From contig NZ_LSHX01000054.1 of assembly GCF_001555965.1 (NCBI RefSeq), positions 1 through 64,000 of the forward strand: DNA of 64,000 bases. The letters run 5' to 3'. Positions 52,892 through 62,481 of the stretch are shown here, one piece after another. A model generated the notes under the pieces. The model was not told where the DNA came from. It saw only the letters and a list, made by a program, of their open reading frames with translations, and did not search any database. Both the position numbers and the translations under genes were made by a program. The first letter of the stretch is position 1; each line of letters begins with the position of its first letter. Origin of the DNA: Sphingomonas sp. CCH21-G11. GTDB lineage: Bacteria; Pseudomonadota; Alphaproteobacteria; Sphingomonadales; Sphingomonadaceae.

Positions 52892-54076
52892 ATGTTTAAC
52901 AATACTGTCATCACATTTGACGATATCGTGCTCGGTTCGGGACAGGAGGCCCGGATCGGCGACGGTTACGCTGGCTTCAATTGGTCGCAGACCGCGATCC
53001 TGTCCGTTGATGGGACGTTGCCGGGCTATACCGCGACATCGGGGTCGAACATCGCGTTCATCGCGGAAGCGGGCGGCACGGAAATTGGCGGCTACGAGGA
53101 TGCGGCCGCCGGATCGGCGCTCGTCTTTACTCGCGATCGCCCCTTCGACCTGATCTCGGCCGACCTGTCGGCGGCATTCCGCAGCGGGCTGAATATCGGC
53201 GTTACGGCCTTTGCCGACGAAGCGGGCACGATTCCGCTCGGCACGGTAACGCTGGTCGTCAATCAGGGTGCAACGACGTTCAGCTTCGACCCCGCGCTGT
53301 TCGGCGGGGCGCGTCGCGTCGAGATCAACGCCAATGACGGCGATAGCAGCACGCTCGACTATTTCGGTATCGACAACCTTACCGTCCGCGATACCGTCAC
53401 CGTCATCACCTTCGACGATATCGCGCTCGCAGCCGGGCAGGAAGCGCGGATCGGCGACGGCTATGCCGGGTTCAACTGGTCGCAGACCGCGGTTCTGTCC
53501 GTCGACGGGTCGCTGCCGGGCTATACCGCGACATCGGGGTCGAACATCGCGTTCATCGCGGAAGCGGGCGGCACGGAAATCGCCGGCTACGAGGACGCGG
53601 CCGCCGGATCGGCGCTGGTCTTCAGCCGCGAAGCGCCCTTCGACCTGCTTTCGGCGGACCTGTCGGCGGCGTTCCGCAACGGCCTGAACATCAGCGTCAC
53701 CGCCTTTGCCGACGAAGCGGGCACAATTCCGCTCGGCACGGTCAATCTGTCGGTCGACCAGGGTGCGGAAACGTTCAGCTTTGATCCGGCGCTGCTCGGC
53801 GGAGCGCGCCGTGTCGAGATCAATGCCAATGACGGCGACGGCAGCACGCTCGATTATTTCGGCATCGACAACCTCACCTTCCGCGACGCTGCCCCCGCAT
53901 CGGGCGCACCGACCAATGTCGGCACGCGCGACGCCGGGCGGGTCATCTTCGCGTCGGACGAGTCGATCGCGGCGGGTCCCGAGCTGCTCGGACCAGGCGC
54001 GTCGCTCGAACTCGCGGTTGGACTGTCGGTGCCGGCGTCGACCGCCACCGAACTTCTCGGCACCGGGTCGCTATAA
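52892..54076 (+). CDS. Protein of two near-identical 165-residue repeats
   Basis: Protein of 394 residues made of two tandem copies (residues 6-170 and 171-335) that agree at roughly 85-90% of positions by eye, plus a 60-residue tail. Each copy contains 'VITFDDI', 'DGYAGFNWSQ', 'LPGYTATSGSNIAF', 'PFDLLSADLSAAF', 'ARRVEINANDGD' and 'STLDYFGIDNLT', a beta-rich acidic pattern like FDD..GY.GF.W domains of secreted proteins. There is no N-terminal signal peptide, so it may be exported by a C-terminal (type I) signal or remain in the cell. AGAGAGGGG precedes the ATG by about 9 bases. Function unknown; adhesin or carbohydrate-binding roles are guesses. Confidence 0.8.
   Translation: MFNNTVITFDDIVLGSGQEARIGDGYAGFNWSQTAILSVDGTLPGYTATSGSNIAFIAEAGGTEIGGYEDAAAGSALVFTRDRPFDLISADLSAAFRSGLNIGVTAFADEAGTIPLGTVTLVVNQGATTFSFDPALFGGARRVEINANDGDSSTLDYFGIDNLTVRDTVTVITFDDIALAAGQEARIGDGYAGFNWSQTAVLSVDGSLPGYTATSGSNIAFIAEAGGTEIAGYEDAAAGSALVFSREAPFDLLSADLSAAFRNGLNISVTAFADEAGTIPLGTVNLSVDQGAETFSFDPALLGGARRVEINANDGDGSTLDYFGIDNLTFRDAAPASGAPTNVGTRDAGRVIFASDESIAAGPELLGPGASLELAVGLSVPASTATELLGTGSL
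52907..53401 (+). repeat. Tandem intragenic repeat, copy 1 (495 bp)
   Basis: First copy of a 495-bp direct repeat that codes for the 165-residue domain. The second copy follows without a gap. DNA identity is high, pointing to a recent duplication or gene conversion. Confidence 0.9.
53402..53896 (+). repeat. Tandem intragenic repeat, copy 2 (495 bp)
   Basis: Second copy, with about 22 amino-acid differences from the first by eye, mostly conservative. Confidence 0.9.
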
Positions 54077-54131
54077 GCTGACGGCCCGACGAATGAGGTG
54101 CCGGCCCGATCGCAACGGGTCGGTACCTCGA

Positions 54132-54722
54132 TCAGCGTCGCAACAGGAACACCGCGTGCTCGGCCAGTACGTTCGCCCAGGACGAACGCGTGGCGCCGCC
54201 ATTGGCGAGGAACCAGCGCCCCTCCACCCGGATGCCGCGCGCGCGCACGAACGCGTGAAAGTCCTCGATCGTCAGATGGTGGATGTTGGGGGTGTCGTAC
54301 CAGCGCATCGGCAGCAGGCGGGTCACCGGCATCCGCCCGCCGGTCAGCAGCGACACGCGGTTGCGCCAGTGCGCGAAATTGGGAAACGACACGAACGCCC
54401 GCTCGCCGATGCGCAGCAGATGGTCGAGCACCAGGTCGGGCCGACGCGTCGTCTGCAGCGTCTGGCTCAGGATCGCATAGTCGAAGCTCTTGTCGGGATA
54501 GCCCGCCAGATCGGTGTCGGCATCGCCCTGGACGACCGACAGCCCGCGCGCGACGGCGGCGGCGACGTTTTCCGCGTCGATCTCCAGCCCGCGCGCATCG
54601 ACGCCGCGGTCGTCGCGCAGCGCCGCCATCAGCTGGCCGTCGCCGCAGCCGATGTCGAGCGCGCGCGCGCCGGTGGCGACGTTGGCGGCGATGATCGCCA
54701 GGTCCGGGCGCAGCGCGGTCAC
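54132..54722 (-). CDS. metW: Methionine biosynthesis protein MetW
   Basis: Class I methyltransferase-fold protein of 196 residues ('[15 protein letters not shown]', '[23 protein letters not shown]', '[12 protein letters not shown]', '[12 protein letters not shown]'), which partners MetX in the O-acetylhomoserine route. The GTG start overlaps the metX stop by three bases. Confidence 0.92.
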   Translation of the reverse strand: MTALRPDLAIIAANVATGARALDIGCGDGQLMAALRDDRGVDARGLEIDAENVAAAVARGLSVVQGDADTDLAGYPDKSFDYAILSQTLQTTRRPDLVLDHLLRIGERAFVSFPNFAHWRNRVSLLTGGRMPVTRLLPMRWYDTPNIHHLTIEDFHAFVRARGIRVEGRWFLANGGATRSSWANVLAEHAVFLLRR

Positions 54723-55837
54723 TCCCCCGCCCTCAGGAACCCGTCGATCACGCGGTTCAGTTCGGGACTTTCCAGCAGAAAGGCGTCGTGACCGAACGGG
54801 GAATGCAGCTCGACAAAGCTCGCGCGCGCGCCGGCGGCGTTGAGCGCGTGGACGATCGCGCGCGATTCGCTGGTTGGATAGAGCCAGTCGGTGTCGAAGC
54901 TGACGATGCAGAAGCGCGCCCGGCTGTCCCGGAACGCATTGGCGAGCAGCCCGCCATGCTCCTCCGCCAGGTCGAAATAGTCGAGCGCGCGGGTGATGTA
55001 GAGATAGGCGTTGGCGTCGAACCGGTCGACGAAACTGATTCCCTGGTGGCGCAAATAGCTTTCGACCTGAAAATCCGCGTCGAAACCGAACGACTTGGCG
55101 TCGCGCCCCTGCAGCCGGCGGCCGAACTTGGCGGTTAGGCCAGCCTCCGACAGATAGGTGATGTGCGCGGCCATCCGTGCGACCGCCAGGCCCGCGGCAG
55201 GCGGATCGTTGTCGGCATAATAATCGCCGCCGCGCCAGCGCGGATCGGCCATGATCGCCTGGCGCCCGACTTCGTGAAAGGCGATGTTCTGGGCCGAATG
55301 GCGCGCGGTGGCGGCGATGACCACCGCGGCTTCCACGCGATCGGGAAAGGTCGCCGCCCAGCCGAGCGCCTGCATGCCGCCCATCGACCCGCCGACCACG
55401 GCGCGCAGCCGGGGGATGCCGAGATGGTCGAGCAGCATCGCCTGCGCCTTCACCATGTCGCGGATGGTGATGACCGGAAAGCCCATGGCCCAGGGCGCGC
55501 CGGTCGCCGGGTTGACCGTCGCCGGGCCGGAGGATCCCATGCAGCTGCCGATGACATTGGCACAGATGACGAAATGCCGCGCCGGGTCGATCGGCTTGCC
55601 CGGTCCCACCATGCGCGTCCACCAGCCGGGCTTGCCCGTTACCGGATGCTCGGATGCCACGAACTGGTCGCCGGTCAGCGCGTGACAGATCAGGATCGCG
55701 TTGGCGGCGTTTTCGTCGAGCGTGCCATAGGTTTCATAGGCGATGTCGACCGGAGAGAAGAGCACCCCGCTGTCCAGCCGCAACGGGCCGGGCAGCGTGA
55801 CAGTGCGGCGCAGGCCGAAACGGTCGTCATCGGGCAT
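54719..55837 (-). CDS. metX: Homoserine O-acetyltransferase
   Basis: Alpha/beta-hydrolase-fold enzyme of 372 residues making O-acetyl- (or O-succinyl-) homoserine. Catalytic Ser in '[12 protein letters not shown]', '[10 protein letters not shown]', 'DTDWLYPT', and the His in '[10 protein letters not shown]'. Coupled to metW downstream. No recognisable SAM riboswitch was found upstream. Confidence 0.95.
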   Translation of the reverse strand: MPDDDRFGLRRTVTLPGPLRLDSGVLFSPVDIAYETYGTLDENAANAILICHALTGDQFVASEHPVTGKPGWWTRMVGPGKPIDPARHFVICANVIGSCMGSSGPATVNPATGAPWAMGFPVITIRDMVKAQAMLLDHLGIPRLRAVVGGSMGGMQALGWAATFPDRVEAAVVIAATARHSAQNIAFHEVGRQAIMADPRWRGGDYYADNDPPAAGLAVARMAAHITYLSEAGLTAKFGRRLQGRDAKSFGFDADFQVESYLRHQGISFVDRFDANAYLYITRALDYFDLAEEHGGLLANAFRDSRARFCIVSFDTDWLYPTSESRAIVHALNAAGARASFVELHSPFGHDAFLLESPELNRVIDGFLRAGE

Positions 55838-55924
55838 GGCGCGCAGTTACGGTGCGGCAACGGCCGGTGCAAGCGGAGTGCATGAAGCATGCTTTGATCC
55901 CGCATTTTGTAGGCAGACGGTTCA

Positions 55925-56006
55925 CGTCACCCCGAACTTGATCCGGCATCCCGTTGCCTGATCCCGACGAAGAAAAGCGGGACCCGGGCGCAAGGCGGGG
56001 GTGACG
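55925..56006. repeat. Inverted-repeat-bounded element between metX and hisC
   Basis: CGTCACCCC (55925-55933) pairs with GGGGTGACG (55998-56006) around a G/C-rich interior with the run 'GAACTTGATCCGGCATCCCG'. This resembles the dispersed intergenic repeats ('GTCACCCC...CTTGATCCGG') frequent in sphingomonads; here in the 395-base gap between metX and hisC, which holds nothing that looks like a gene. Confidence 0.55.
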
Positions 56007-56083
56007 TTAATCGCTGGTCAGTCTTCCGGGGCCCCCGGCGGGCGCGGGGAGGCGTGAGGTTGCCCGGTTCAATCTCCAGCCAC

Positions 56084-56139
56084 CCGTTCGTGTCGAGCGA
56101 AGTCGAGACACGTTTCTCGACTACGCTCGAAACGGACGG
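56084..56139. repeat. REP-like palindromic element between metX and hisC
   Basis: CCGTTCGTGTCGAGCGAAG-type element with two internal stems (GTGTCGA...TCGAGACAC and GTTTC...GAAAC) enclosed by CCGTT/AACGG. An 11-base piece (GTCGAGACACG, also at 40623-40633) occurs in the pdxH-ATP-grasp gap, suggesting a dispersed family. Confidence 0.6.
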
Positions 56140-56232
56140 AAGGGTAGGGAGAACGGACGGGAAGCCGGGAAGGCTGGTGCACCCACCCCCGCCGCTTGCC
56201 AATCCAGCCCGCTTGCGCCAATCGGCTGGGCC

Positions 56233-57327
56233 ATGAACGCACCCACGCCCAAGCCCTGGATCATGGCGATCGCCCCCTATGTCCCCGGTCGATCGAAGAT
56301 CGACGGCGTCACCGTCCGTGCCAAGCTGTCGTCGAACGAAAATCCGCTCGGCTGCTCGCCGCACGCCGATGCCGCGTTTCGCGCTGCGAACGATACGCTC
56401 GCGCGCTATCCCGACGCGGCGGCCGGCGACCTTCGCGACGCGATCGCCGCCGTCCATGATCTCGATCCCGCGCGCATCATCTATGGCACCGGATCGGACG
56501 AGGTGCTTCACCTCGTCGCCGGGGCCTATGCCGGGGCCGGCGACGAAGTGGTGTTCGTGCGCTACGGCTTTTCGGTCTATGAGATCGCCGCGCGGCGGGT
56601 GGGCGCGACACCGGTGATCGCCCCCGATCGCGACTATGCGACCGATGTCGATGCGATCCTGGCGGCGGTGACGCCCCGCACCCGCATCGTCTATGTCGCC
56701 AATCCCAACAATCCGACGGGCACATTCACCCCGCGCGCGGAAATCGCGCGGCTTCATGCGGCCCTGCCCGCCGACGTCATGCTGGTGATCGATCAGGCCT
56801 ATGCCGAATATATCGACGCGGACGAGGACGATCATGCGCTCGAACTCGCCCGCACCCGGCCCAATGTGATCGTCACGCGCACCTTCTCGAAAATCTACGG
56901 TCTGGCCGCCGAACGGATCGGCTGGGGCTATGGGTCGGCCGACGCGGTCGCGGCGATGCATCGCATCCGCGCGCCGTTCAACATCACCACGGCGGGTCAG
57001 AAGGCCGCGATCGCCGCGCTGGCCGATCAGCAATTTGTCGCGGACACCCGCGCGCATAACGCCAAGTGGCGTGCCTGGCTCGAGGACGAGGTAAAGGCGC
57101 TCGGCAATGCCGGGCTGCGCAGCGTGCCGTCGCGCGCCAATTTCCTGCTGGTGCTGTTCGAAGGCGCGGTGAGCGCGGAGGCCGCCTACAACGCGCTGAT
57201 GGCGCGCGGCTATATCGTCCGCTGGCTGCCCGGTCAGGGCCTGCCCCACGGCCTGCGCATCACCATCGGCACCGAGGAGGAGACGCGCGGGCTCGCGCAG
57301 GCGCTGCGCGAGATTGTCGGCAGCTGA
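56233..57327 (+). CDS. hisC: Histidinol-phosphate aminotransferase
   Basis: PLP aminotransferase of 364 residues for histidine synthesis, in this context probably also transaminating aromatic precursors. '[13 protein letters not shown]', '[16 protein letters not shown]', 'NPNNPTGT', PLP Lys in '[18 protein letters not shown]'. The tyrC start shares one base with its stop. Confidence 0.93.
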   Translation: MNAPTPKPWIMAIAPYVPGRSKIDGVTVRAKLSSNENPLGCSPHADAAFRAANDTLARYPDAAAGDLRDAIAAVHDLDPARIIYGTGSDEVLHLVAGAYAGAGDEVVFVRYGFSVYEIAARRVGATPVIAPDRDYATDVDAILAAVTPRTRIVYVANPNNPTGTFTPRAEIARLHAALPADVMLVIDQAYAEYIDADEDDHALELARTRPNVIVTRTFSKIYGLAAERIGWGYGSADAVAAMHRIRAPFNITTAGQKAAIAALADQQFVADTRAHNAKWRAWLEDEVKALGNAGLRSVPSRANFLLVLFEGAVSAEAAYNALMARGYIVRWLPGQGLPHGLRITIGTEEETRGLAQALREIVGS

Positions 57328-58235
57328 TGGACGGCATCACCCGTGTCGCCATCATCGGCCTGGGGCTGATCGGATCGTCGATCGCGCGCGCGGTCGCCAC
57401 CGACCTGCCCGATTGCCCGGTCAGCGGCTATGATGCCGACCCGAAGGTGCGCGACACCGCCCGTCGGCTGGACCTGTGTGCGCGGATCGACGAGGATTCC
57501 GCCGCCGCCGTCGCCGATGCCGATCTGGTCATCCTGTGCGTGCCGGTGGGCGCGATGGCGGCCGCTGCCCGCGCCATCGCGCCGGGGGTGCGCACGGGCA
57601 CGATCATCAGCGATGTCGGATCATGCAAAAGTAGCGTCGTCGAGGCGCTGCAGAACGCGCTGCCGGGTCATGTTGTCATCCCCGCCCATCCGGTCGCCGG
57701 CACCGAGCGCAGCGGCCCGGAGGCGGGCTTTGCCACGCTGTTCCGCAACCGCTGGTGCATCCTGACCCCGCCCGACGGCACCGACCCGGCGAATGTCGCC
57801 CGCCTGTCGGCCTTCTGGCAGGCGCTGGGCGCGCAGATCGAAGTGATGGCGCCCGACCATCATGACCGCGTGCTGGCCGTCACCAGCCATCTGCCTCACC
57901 TGATCGCCTATACCATCGTCGGCACCGCGTCGGACCTGGAGGAAGTCACCCAGTCCGAAGTCATCAAATATTCGGCCGGCGGCTTTCGCGATTTCACCCG
58001 CATCGCCGCGTCCGACCCGACGATGTGGCGCGACGTGTTCCTGGGCAATCGCGAGGCGGTGCTCGACATGCTCCAGCGTTTTTCAGAGGATCTGAGCGCG
58101 CTGCAACGCGCGATCCGCTGGGGCAAGGGCGACGAACTGTTCGATCTGTTCAGCCGCACCCGCGACGTGCGCCGGTCGATCGTCGAGCAGGGTCAGGACG
58201 ACCCGCGCGAGGATTTTGGGCGCACCCATGACTGA
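57327..58235 (+). CDS. tyrC: Prephenate/arogenate dehydrogenase
   Basis: NAD(P)-dependent TyrA/TyrC family enzyme of 302 residues for tyrosine synthesis. Rossmann 'VAIIGLGLIGSSIARAV', 'ISDVGSCKSSVVEAL', 'HPVAGTERSGPEAG', 'DHHDRVLAVTSHLPHLIAY'. hisC-tyrC coupling is common in alphaproteobacteria. Confidence 0.93.
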   Translation: MDGITRVAIIGLGLIGSSIARAVATDLPDCPVSGYDADPKVRDTARRLDLCARIDEDSAAAVADADLVILCVPVGAMAAAARAIAPGVRTGTIISDVGSCKSSVVEALQNALPGHVVIPAHPVAGTERSGPEAGFATLFRNRWCILTPPDGTDPANVARLSAFWQALGAQIEVMAPDHHDRVLAVTSHLPHLIAYTIVGTASDLEEVTQSEVIKYSAGGFRDFTRIAASDPTMWRDVFLGNREAVLDMLQRFSEDLSALQRAIRWGKGDELFDLFSRTRDVRRSIVEQGQDDPREDFGRTHD

Positions 58236-58241
58236 GCGCGT

Positions 58242-58634
58242 TCAGGCGCGTCGCTGCGCTGCCTCCAGCCACATCAGCCGCGCCACCATCGGCAGCAAGG
58301 CGATGCACGCGGTCGCGAACACCGCAATGCCCCAGGGCAACAGTTTCATGCCCACCGCACGCGCGCGCGGCGCGATCAGGTAGAAGGAAATCGTGACGGC
58401 TGACAGCAGGTCGAACCACACCTGGTTCCCGGCCAGATTGGTGGTGTGGTTGACCCAGAACTGGATCAGCCCTTCGCCAACAAATGTGACCGCCGAAAAG
58501 GCGATGAACGCCGCAGCGATCAGCGCGGGGAACAGCCAGGACGACGCGGCCGCTTCGCGTCGCGTCGCGACCAGCAGGATCACGACGACCGCCAGAACAT
58601 AGGCCAGGATCGGCAATATCTCGAGCGTTGACAT
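58242..58634 (-). CDS. Four-helix membrane protein, function unknown
   Basis: Inner-membrane protein of 130 residues with four hydrophobic segments (ILAYVLAVVVILLVA; LFPALIAAAFIAFSAVTFV; LLSAVTISFYLIAP; WGIAVFATACIALLPMVARL). GGAGAAG precedes the ATG at 58634. No family recognised. Confidence 0.75.
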   Translation of the reverse strand: MSTLEILPILAYVLAVVVILLVATRREAAASSWLFPALIAAAFIAFSAVTFVGEGLIQFWVNHTTNLAGNQVWFDLLSAVTISFYLIAPRARAVGMKLLPWGIAVFATACIALLPMVARLMWLEAAQRRA

Positions 58635-58695
58635 GGACGGGCTTCTCCGGGCCTGCGTGTAGCGGGTGCTACACTTCCGCCCGTTGTAACGCAAG

Positions 58696-59421
58696 CTACA
58701 CGCCCGGGTTCCCGTCGGTGGCCGGCATTTCCAGCAGATTGATCGCGGCATGGACCCGCGCCTCGATTTCCTCGCGTGGCAGTCCGGCGGGGATCATCTC
58801 GCCCAGGCGCATCGTCACGATGCCGGGGTGCATCGGCCCGCTGCGCGGCCACACCCGCCCGCTGTCGAGTGCGATCGGCACCACCGGCAGCCCCAGCATC
58901 TTGTAGAGCCCGGCAAAGCCCGACTGGAGCGGCGGCTGTTCGCCCGGGCGCACGCGCGTCCCTTCGGGAAAGATCAGGATCGAACGGCCCTCCGCCACGA
59001 TCGCCTTGCCTTCGCGCAGCATGCGCCGCAGCGCCGCCGCCGAAGCCTGGCGGTTGACGATGATCGAGCCATAGCGCCGCGCGGTCCAGCCCCAGACCGG
59101 GATGCGGCTCAGCTCTTCCTTCATCACCGGCGCGGGCATGCCGAGCCGCGAGGTCAGCTCGAAGGTTTCCAGAAACGCCTGATGCTTCGCGGCGAACAGC
59201 ACGGGGCGATCGGGCGGCGTGCCCTCCATCCGGATCTCGATCCCCATGACGATGCGCGCGATCCAGTGATACATGCGCATCCAGGCCCGCGCATGTGCCC
59301 GTACCGCGGGGCGACCGAACAGCGCGCTGACCGGGGCGGCGAGCACCACCGGCACCGAAAGCCCGTAGAAGAGCGCCCGGAACGCCCAGGTGCGCGCGAT
59401 ATCGCCCGCCCGCGCGCTCAT
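58696..59421 (-). CDS. plsC: 1-acylglycerol-3-phosphate acyltransferase
   Basis: LPLAT-family acyltransferase of 241 residues forming phosphatidate. Motif 'KHQAFLETFE' (His-x4-Glu instead of the more common His-x4-Asp) and 'FPEGTRVRPG', with one N-terminal hydrophobic segment. Its start overlaps the ydcF stop (ATGA), last gene of ftsE-ftsX-ydcF-plsC. Confidence 0.9.
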   Translation of the reverse strand: MSARAGDIARTWAFRALFYGLSVPVVLAAPVSALFGRPAVRAHARAWMRMYHWIARIVMGIEIRMEGTPPDRPVLFAAKHQAFLETFELTSRLGMPAPVMKEELSRIPVWGWTARRYGSIIVNRQASAAALRRMLREGKAIVAEGRSILIFPEGTRVRPGEQPPLQSGFAGLYKMLGLPVVPIALDSGRVWPRSGPMHPGIVTMRLGEMIPAGLPREEIEARVHAAINLLEMPATDGNPGV

Positions 59422-59951
59422 GGTCCCACCCCCAGCCACAGCGCGACACGGCGGATCAGGAACTTGTGATACTCGCTGAACAGCATCGACAGACGCGGCT
59501 GGGTCGGAACGGGATCGCCCAGGATCTCGACCCCCGGGCCGAGCGCGGCGTGCAGCTCCATGCGCGCACGGGCCATGTGCCAGTCGGCGGTGACCAGGCG
59601 TACGCTGCGCACGCGGTTGGCAGCGACCCATGCGGCGGTTTCGTCGGCATTGGAGCGCGTATCGACTGCCTCCTGGCCCAGATCGATACAGCAATCGAAC
59701 AGCGCGATCGGGGCGTCATAGGCCTTGGCCAGCTCGTGCGGGCGGACATCGGGATCGACGCCGGTGACCAGCATGCGCCGCGCCATCCCACGCCGCATCA
59801 GCGCGATGCCCCGGTCGATCCGGCCCGGCCCGCCCGTTGGCACCACGATCGCATCGGTGCGCATGCCAGCGACGGGCCGGCCCAGCGACAGCATGAACGC
59901 CGCGAAGCCGAGCGCCCAGACCAGCACCAGCAGAGCGAGCGCGCGCAGCAT
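59418..59951 (-). CDS. YdcF/DUF218-family membrane protein
   Basis: Protein of 177 residues with one N-terminal membrane segment and the DUF218 (YdcF/SanA) fold: 'AIVVPTGGPGRIDRGIALM', 'RMLVTGVDP', 'NADETAAWVAANRV', 'RLVTADWHMARARMEL'. The family is linked to envelope integrity (SanA, ElyC). Start overlaps the ftsX stop. Confidence 0.88.
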   Translation of the reverse strand: MLRALALLVLVWALGFAAFMLSLGRPVAGMRTDAIVVPTGGPGRIDRGIALMRRGMARRMLVTGVDPDVRPHELAKAYDAPIALFDCCIDLGQEAVDTRSNADETAAWVAANRVRSVRLVTADWHMARARMELHAALGPGVEILGDPVPTQPRLSMLFSEYHKFLIRRVALWLGVGP

Positions 59952-60844
59952 CACAGTTGCTGGCGCAAGGTGGCGACGACGGACAGGCGCGCCGCGATCA
60001 TCGCCATGACCGAGAACGCCACCGGCAGCAGCGCGAGCAGCCCCCATTCGCCCGGGCCGAGCGCGGCGCTGCCGAGCAGTTCGGACCCCAGCGTCATCAG
60101 CCGCCATTGCAGCCCCGCGATGACCGCCAGCGCCGCCACCGCGCCGATCAGCCCGCCGACCAGCGTCTGGCCGGCGATGCGGCGCTGGAACAGGCGCGCC
60201 ACCTGGCGATCGGTCGCCCCCAGCATGTGCAGCACGTCGATCGTCGCGCGGTGCGTGTCCAGCCCCGCGCGCGCCGCCAGCAGCACGACGATCGCGGTCG
60301 CCAGCGCCATCAGCACGATCATGCCCAGCGCCAGCCAGCCCAGCGTCGCGATGAATCCGCGTACCGGGGCCAGCCAGCGGGCATGGCGGTCGACGCGCGC
60401 ATCGGGAGCGCGGGCACGGATCGCCGCCTCAACCCGGTCGACAATCGCGCGGTCGCCGCTGGCCAGGTCGACATCGACCATCGCGGGGATTGGCAGCTCG
60501 CCGTCCAACCCCGCCTCGCCCAGCCAGGGGCGCAGCAGCTCGCCCAGTCGCCGGCGATCGACCTCGGCCGCGCGCACGACCTCGGGCATGCGCCCGAGCT
60601 CGCGCACGAGCAGCGCGGTGGCGCGGTCGCGCGCCTCGGCGCGGGGCTCGACGATCTGGATGGTCAGCCGCCCGGCAAGCTGGCGGTCGAGCCCGCGCGC
60701 CGCACCGGCCATGCCCAGCCCCAGCGCCCCGGCGAGCACGGTCAGGAACACCATGATCGCCATGATCCACGTCATCGCGCGCGTCTGCTTGCCCGCGTCG
60801 AGCAGGCGGCGGTCATGCGGTGGCGCGGTGAGCGGCAATTTCAT
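59951..60844 (-). CDS. ftsX: Cell-division protein FtsX
   Basis: Membrane partner of FtsE (297 residues), four membrane segments with a periplasmic domain after the first. 'RAMTWIMAIMVFLTVLAG', 'LHMLGATDRQVARLFQRRI' are the permease motifs. The FtsEX complex controls peptidoglycan amidases at division. Overlaps ftsE by four bases. Confidence 0.93.
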   Translation of the reverse strand: MKLPLTAPPHDRRLLDAGKQTRAMTWIMAIMVFLTVLAGALGLGMAGAARGLDRQLAGRLTIQIVEPRAEARDRATALLVRELGRMPEVVRAAEVDRRRLGELLRPWLGEAGLDGELPIPAMVDVDLASGDRAIVDRVEAAIRARAPDARVDRHARWLAPVRGFIATLGWLALGMIVLMALATAIVVLLAARAGLDTHRATIDVLHMLGATDRQVARLFQRRIAGQTLVGGLIGAVAALAVIAGLQWRLMTLGSELLGSAALGPGEWGLLALLPVAFSVMAMIAARLSVVATLRQQL

Positions 60845-61548
60845 GCGTCGGCCTGTTGCGGCGGAAAGCGCAGCGATCCGGTGGGATCGGCCAGCCGCCC
60901 GCGGTCGATCCGCATCATGTGCGCATTGGGAATACGGCTCAACAGGTGCAGGTCGTGGGTCGCGACGACCACTGTCGTTCCCAGCCGGTTGAGGCTGTCG
61001 AACAGGTGCAGCAGGCGTTCGGCCATGTCGGGATCGACGTTGCCGGTGGGCTCGTCGGCGACCAGGATCTCGGGGCGGACGATCACCGCGCGCGCGATGG
61101 CGATGCGCTGCTGCTCGCCGCCCGACAGCATCGGCGGACGATCGTCGGCACGGTCGAGCAGCCCGACCCAGGCCAGCATCTCGCGCACGGGCGCTTCGAT
61201 CTCCTGTTCGGCCATCCCCGCGACGCGCAGCGGCAGCGCGATGTTGTCATAGACCGACAGATGCGGGATCAGCCGGAAATCCTGGAATACCACGCCGATG
61301 CGGCGGCGAAAGCCCGGCAGCCGGCTGCGCGGCAGCTGGCCCATTTCCTCGCCGAACAGCCGGACGACGCCGCGGGTCGGCCGCTGCGCGAGATAGAGCA
61401 GCTTGAGCAGCGACGTCTTGCCCGCACCGGACGCGCCGGTCACGAAATAAAAGGCGCCGGTGGCGAGCGTGAAGCTGACGTCGGACAGCGTTTCCGCGCC
61501 GGTGCCATAGCGCAGGCCGACATTTTCGAACTGGACGATATTGGCCAT
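60841..61548 (-). CDS. ftsE: Cell-division ATP-binding protein FtsE
   Basis: ABC ATPase of 235 residues: Walker A 'GASGAGKTSLLKL', signature 'LSGGEQQRIAIARA', Walker B 'ILVADEPTGN', H-loop 'VVATHDLHLL'. First gene of the ftsE-ftsX-ydcF-plsC operon; divergent from the zinc-ribbon gene. Confidence 0.95.
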   Translation of the reverse strand: MANIVQFENVGLRYGTGAETLSDVSFTLATGAFYFVTGASGAGKTSLLKLLYLAQRPTRGVVRLFGEEMGQLPRSRLPGFRRRIGVVFQDFRLIPHLSVYDNIALPLRVAGMAEQEIEAPVREMLAWVGLLDRADDRPPMLSGGEQQRIAIARAVIVRPEILVADEPTGNVDPDMAERLLHLFDSLNRLGTTVVVATHDLHLLSRIPNAHMMRIDRGRLADPTGSLRFPPQQADA

Positions 61549-61712
61549 TCGCGCGCGGGGTCCACTCCAGCATCAGGCGTTGGAGTCCGCGCCATCGCAC
61601 GTCGCCGCGCCACGCTCAAGCGCGCCAAACCACCCCCTTGCCAGCAACCCTCTTGACATGCGAAGATTCATCAATCGGTGCGATTGCCCAGTGCCAGCGA
61701 AAAGCCTGTCCC

Positions 61713-62453
61713 ATGATTCTCGAATGCACGGAGTGCAAGACCCGCTACCTGGTGCCAGACTCCGCGATCGGGCTGGAGGGGCGGACCGTTCGTTGCGCCA
61801 ATTGCCGGCACAGTTGGTTCCAGACCCCGGCCGGCTTCGTGGCCCCGGACGTCGCACCGCCGGTCGCGCCCGCACCGCCCAAGCCCACCGCGCCCAAGGC
61901 GGAGCCGCCCAGCGTTGCGCCCGTCGCCCCAGTGGCGGTGGAGGAACCCGTTGCGGCTGCGCCCGCCTGGCACAATGCCGTCCCTGATCCGGCGATCGGC
62001 GATAGCGAAGCACCCGTCCGGCGACCGCGTCGCAACCCCGCGACGCGATGGACGATCGCCGCAGCGGTCGCGGGCGTGTCGATGCTGCTCGGCACCGCGG
62101 CGATCCTCTATTCGGGGGCGCCCGGCATCGCCGCGCAACTCGGCCTTGCGATCGGCAGCGACGAAACCCCGCTCAAATTCACCGACCGCTCGGTGGAGCG
62201 GCGCAACCTGGCCAGCGGCAGCGAATTGTTCGCGGTGTCTGGCCGGCTGAGCAATCCGACCGCGACCCGCCAGCGTGTGCCCGACATCCGCGCCGACCTG
62301 CGCGATGCGCAGGGCCGGCTGGTCTATAGCTGGACGATCACGCCGCCGCAGCGCGTAATCGGGCCCAGCGGAGTCGTCGAATTCAACAGCGCCAAGCTCG
62401 ACGTGCCCGCCAATTCCAAAATCCTCGAGCTGAGCTTCGTTTCGGGAATCTAG
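61713..62453 (+). CDS. Zinc-ribbon membrane protein (MJ0042/DUF3426 type)
   Basis: Protein of 246 residues. An N-terminal MJ0042-type zinc finger (Cys5, Cys8, Cys28, Cys31) is followed by a Pro/Ala/Val-rich linker (about 45-85), one membrane segment (about residues 110-130), and a C-terminal exported beta domain ('VSGRLSNPT', 'VIGPSGVVEFNSAKLDVP'). Such proteins are common beside ftsEX in alphaproteobacteria; role unknown. The ATG at 61713 starts on MILECTECK. Confidence 0.85.
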   Translation: MILECTECKTRYLVPDSAIGLEGRTVRCANCRHSWFQTPAGFVAPDVAPPVAPAPPKPTAPKAEPPSVAPVAPVAVEEPVAAAPAWHNAVPDPAIGDSEAPVRRPRRNPATRWTIAAAVAGVSMLLGTAAILYSGAPGIAAQLGLAIGSDETPLKFTDRSVERRNLASGSELFAVSGRLSNPTATRQRVPDIRADLRDAQGRLVYSWTITPPQRVIGPSGVVEFNSAKLDVPANSKILELSFVSGI

Positions 62454-62481
62454 GTTCTGTTTAGGCTCCGCTGAAACAGCG

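Noticed and set aside
54723..55622. N-terminal extension of MetW across metX
   Set aside because: The open frame continues antiparallel to nothing but is a shadow of metX in another frame; MetW begins at GTG 54722.
55838..55960. SAM riboswitch upstream of metX
   Set aside because: Neither the SAM-II core nor the SAH pattern could be found on the minus strand; only short GC palindromes.
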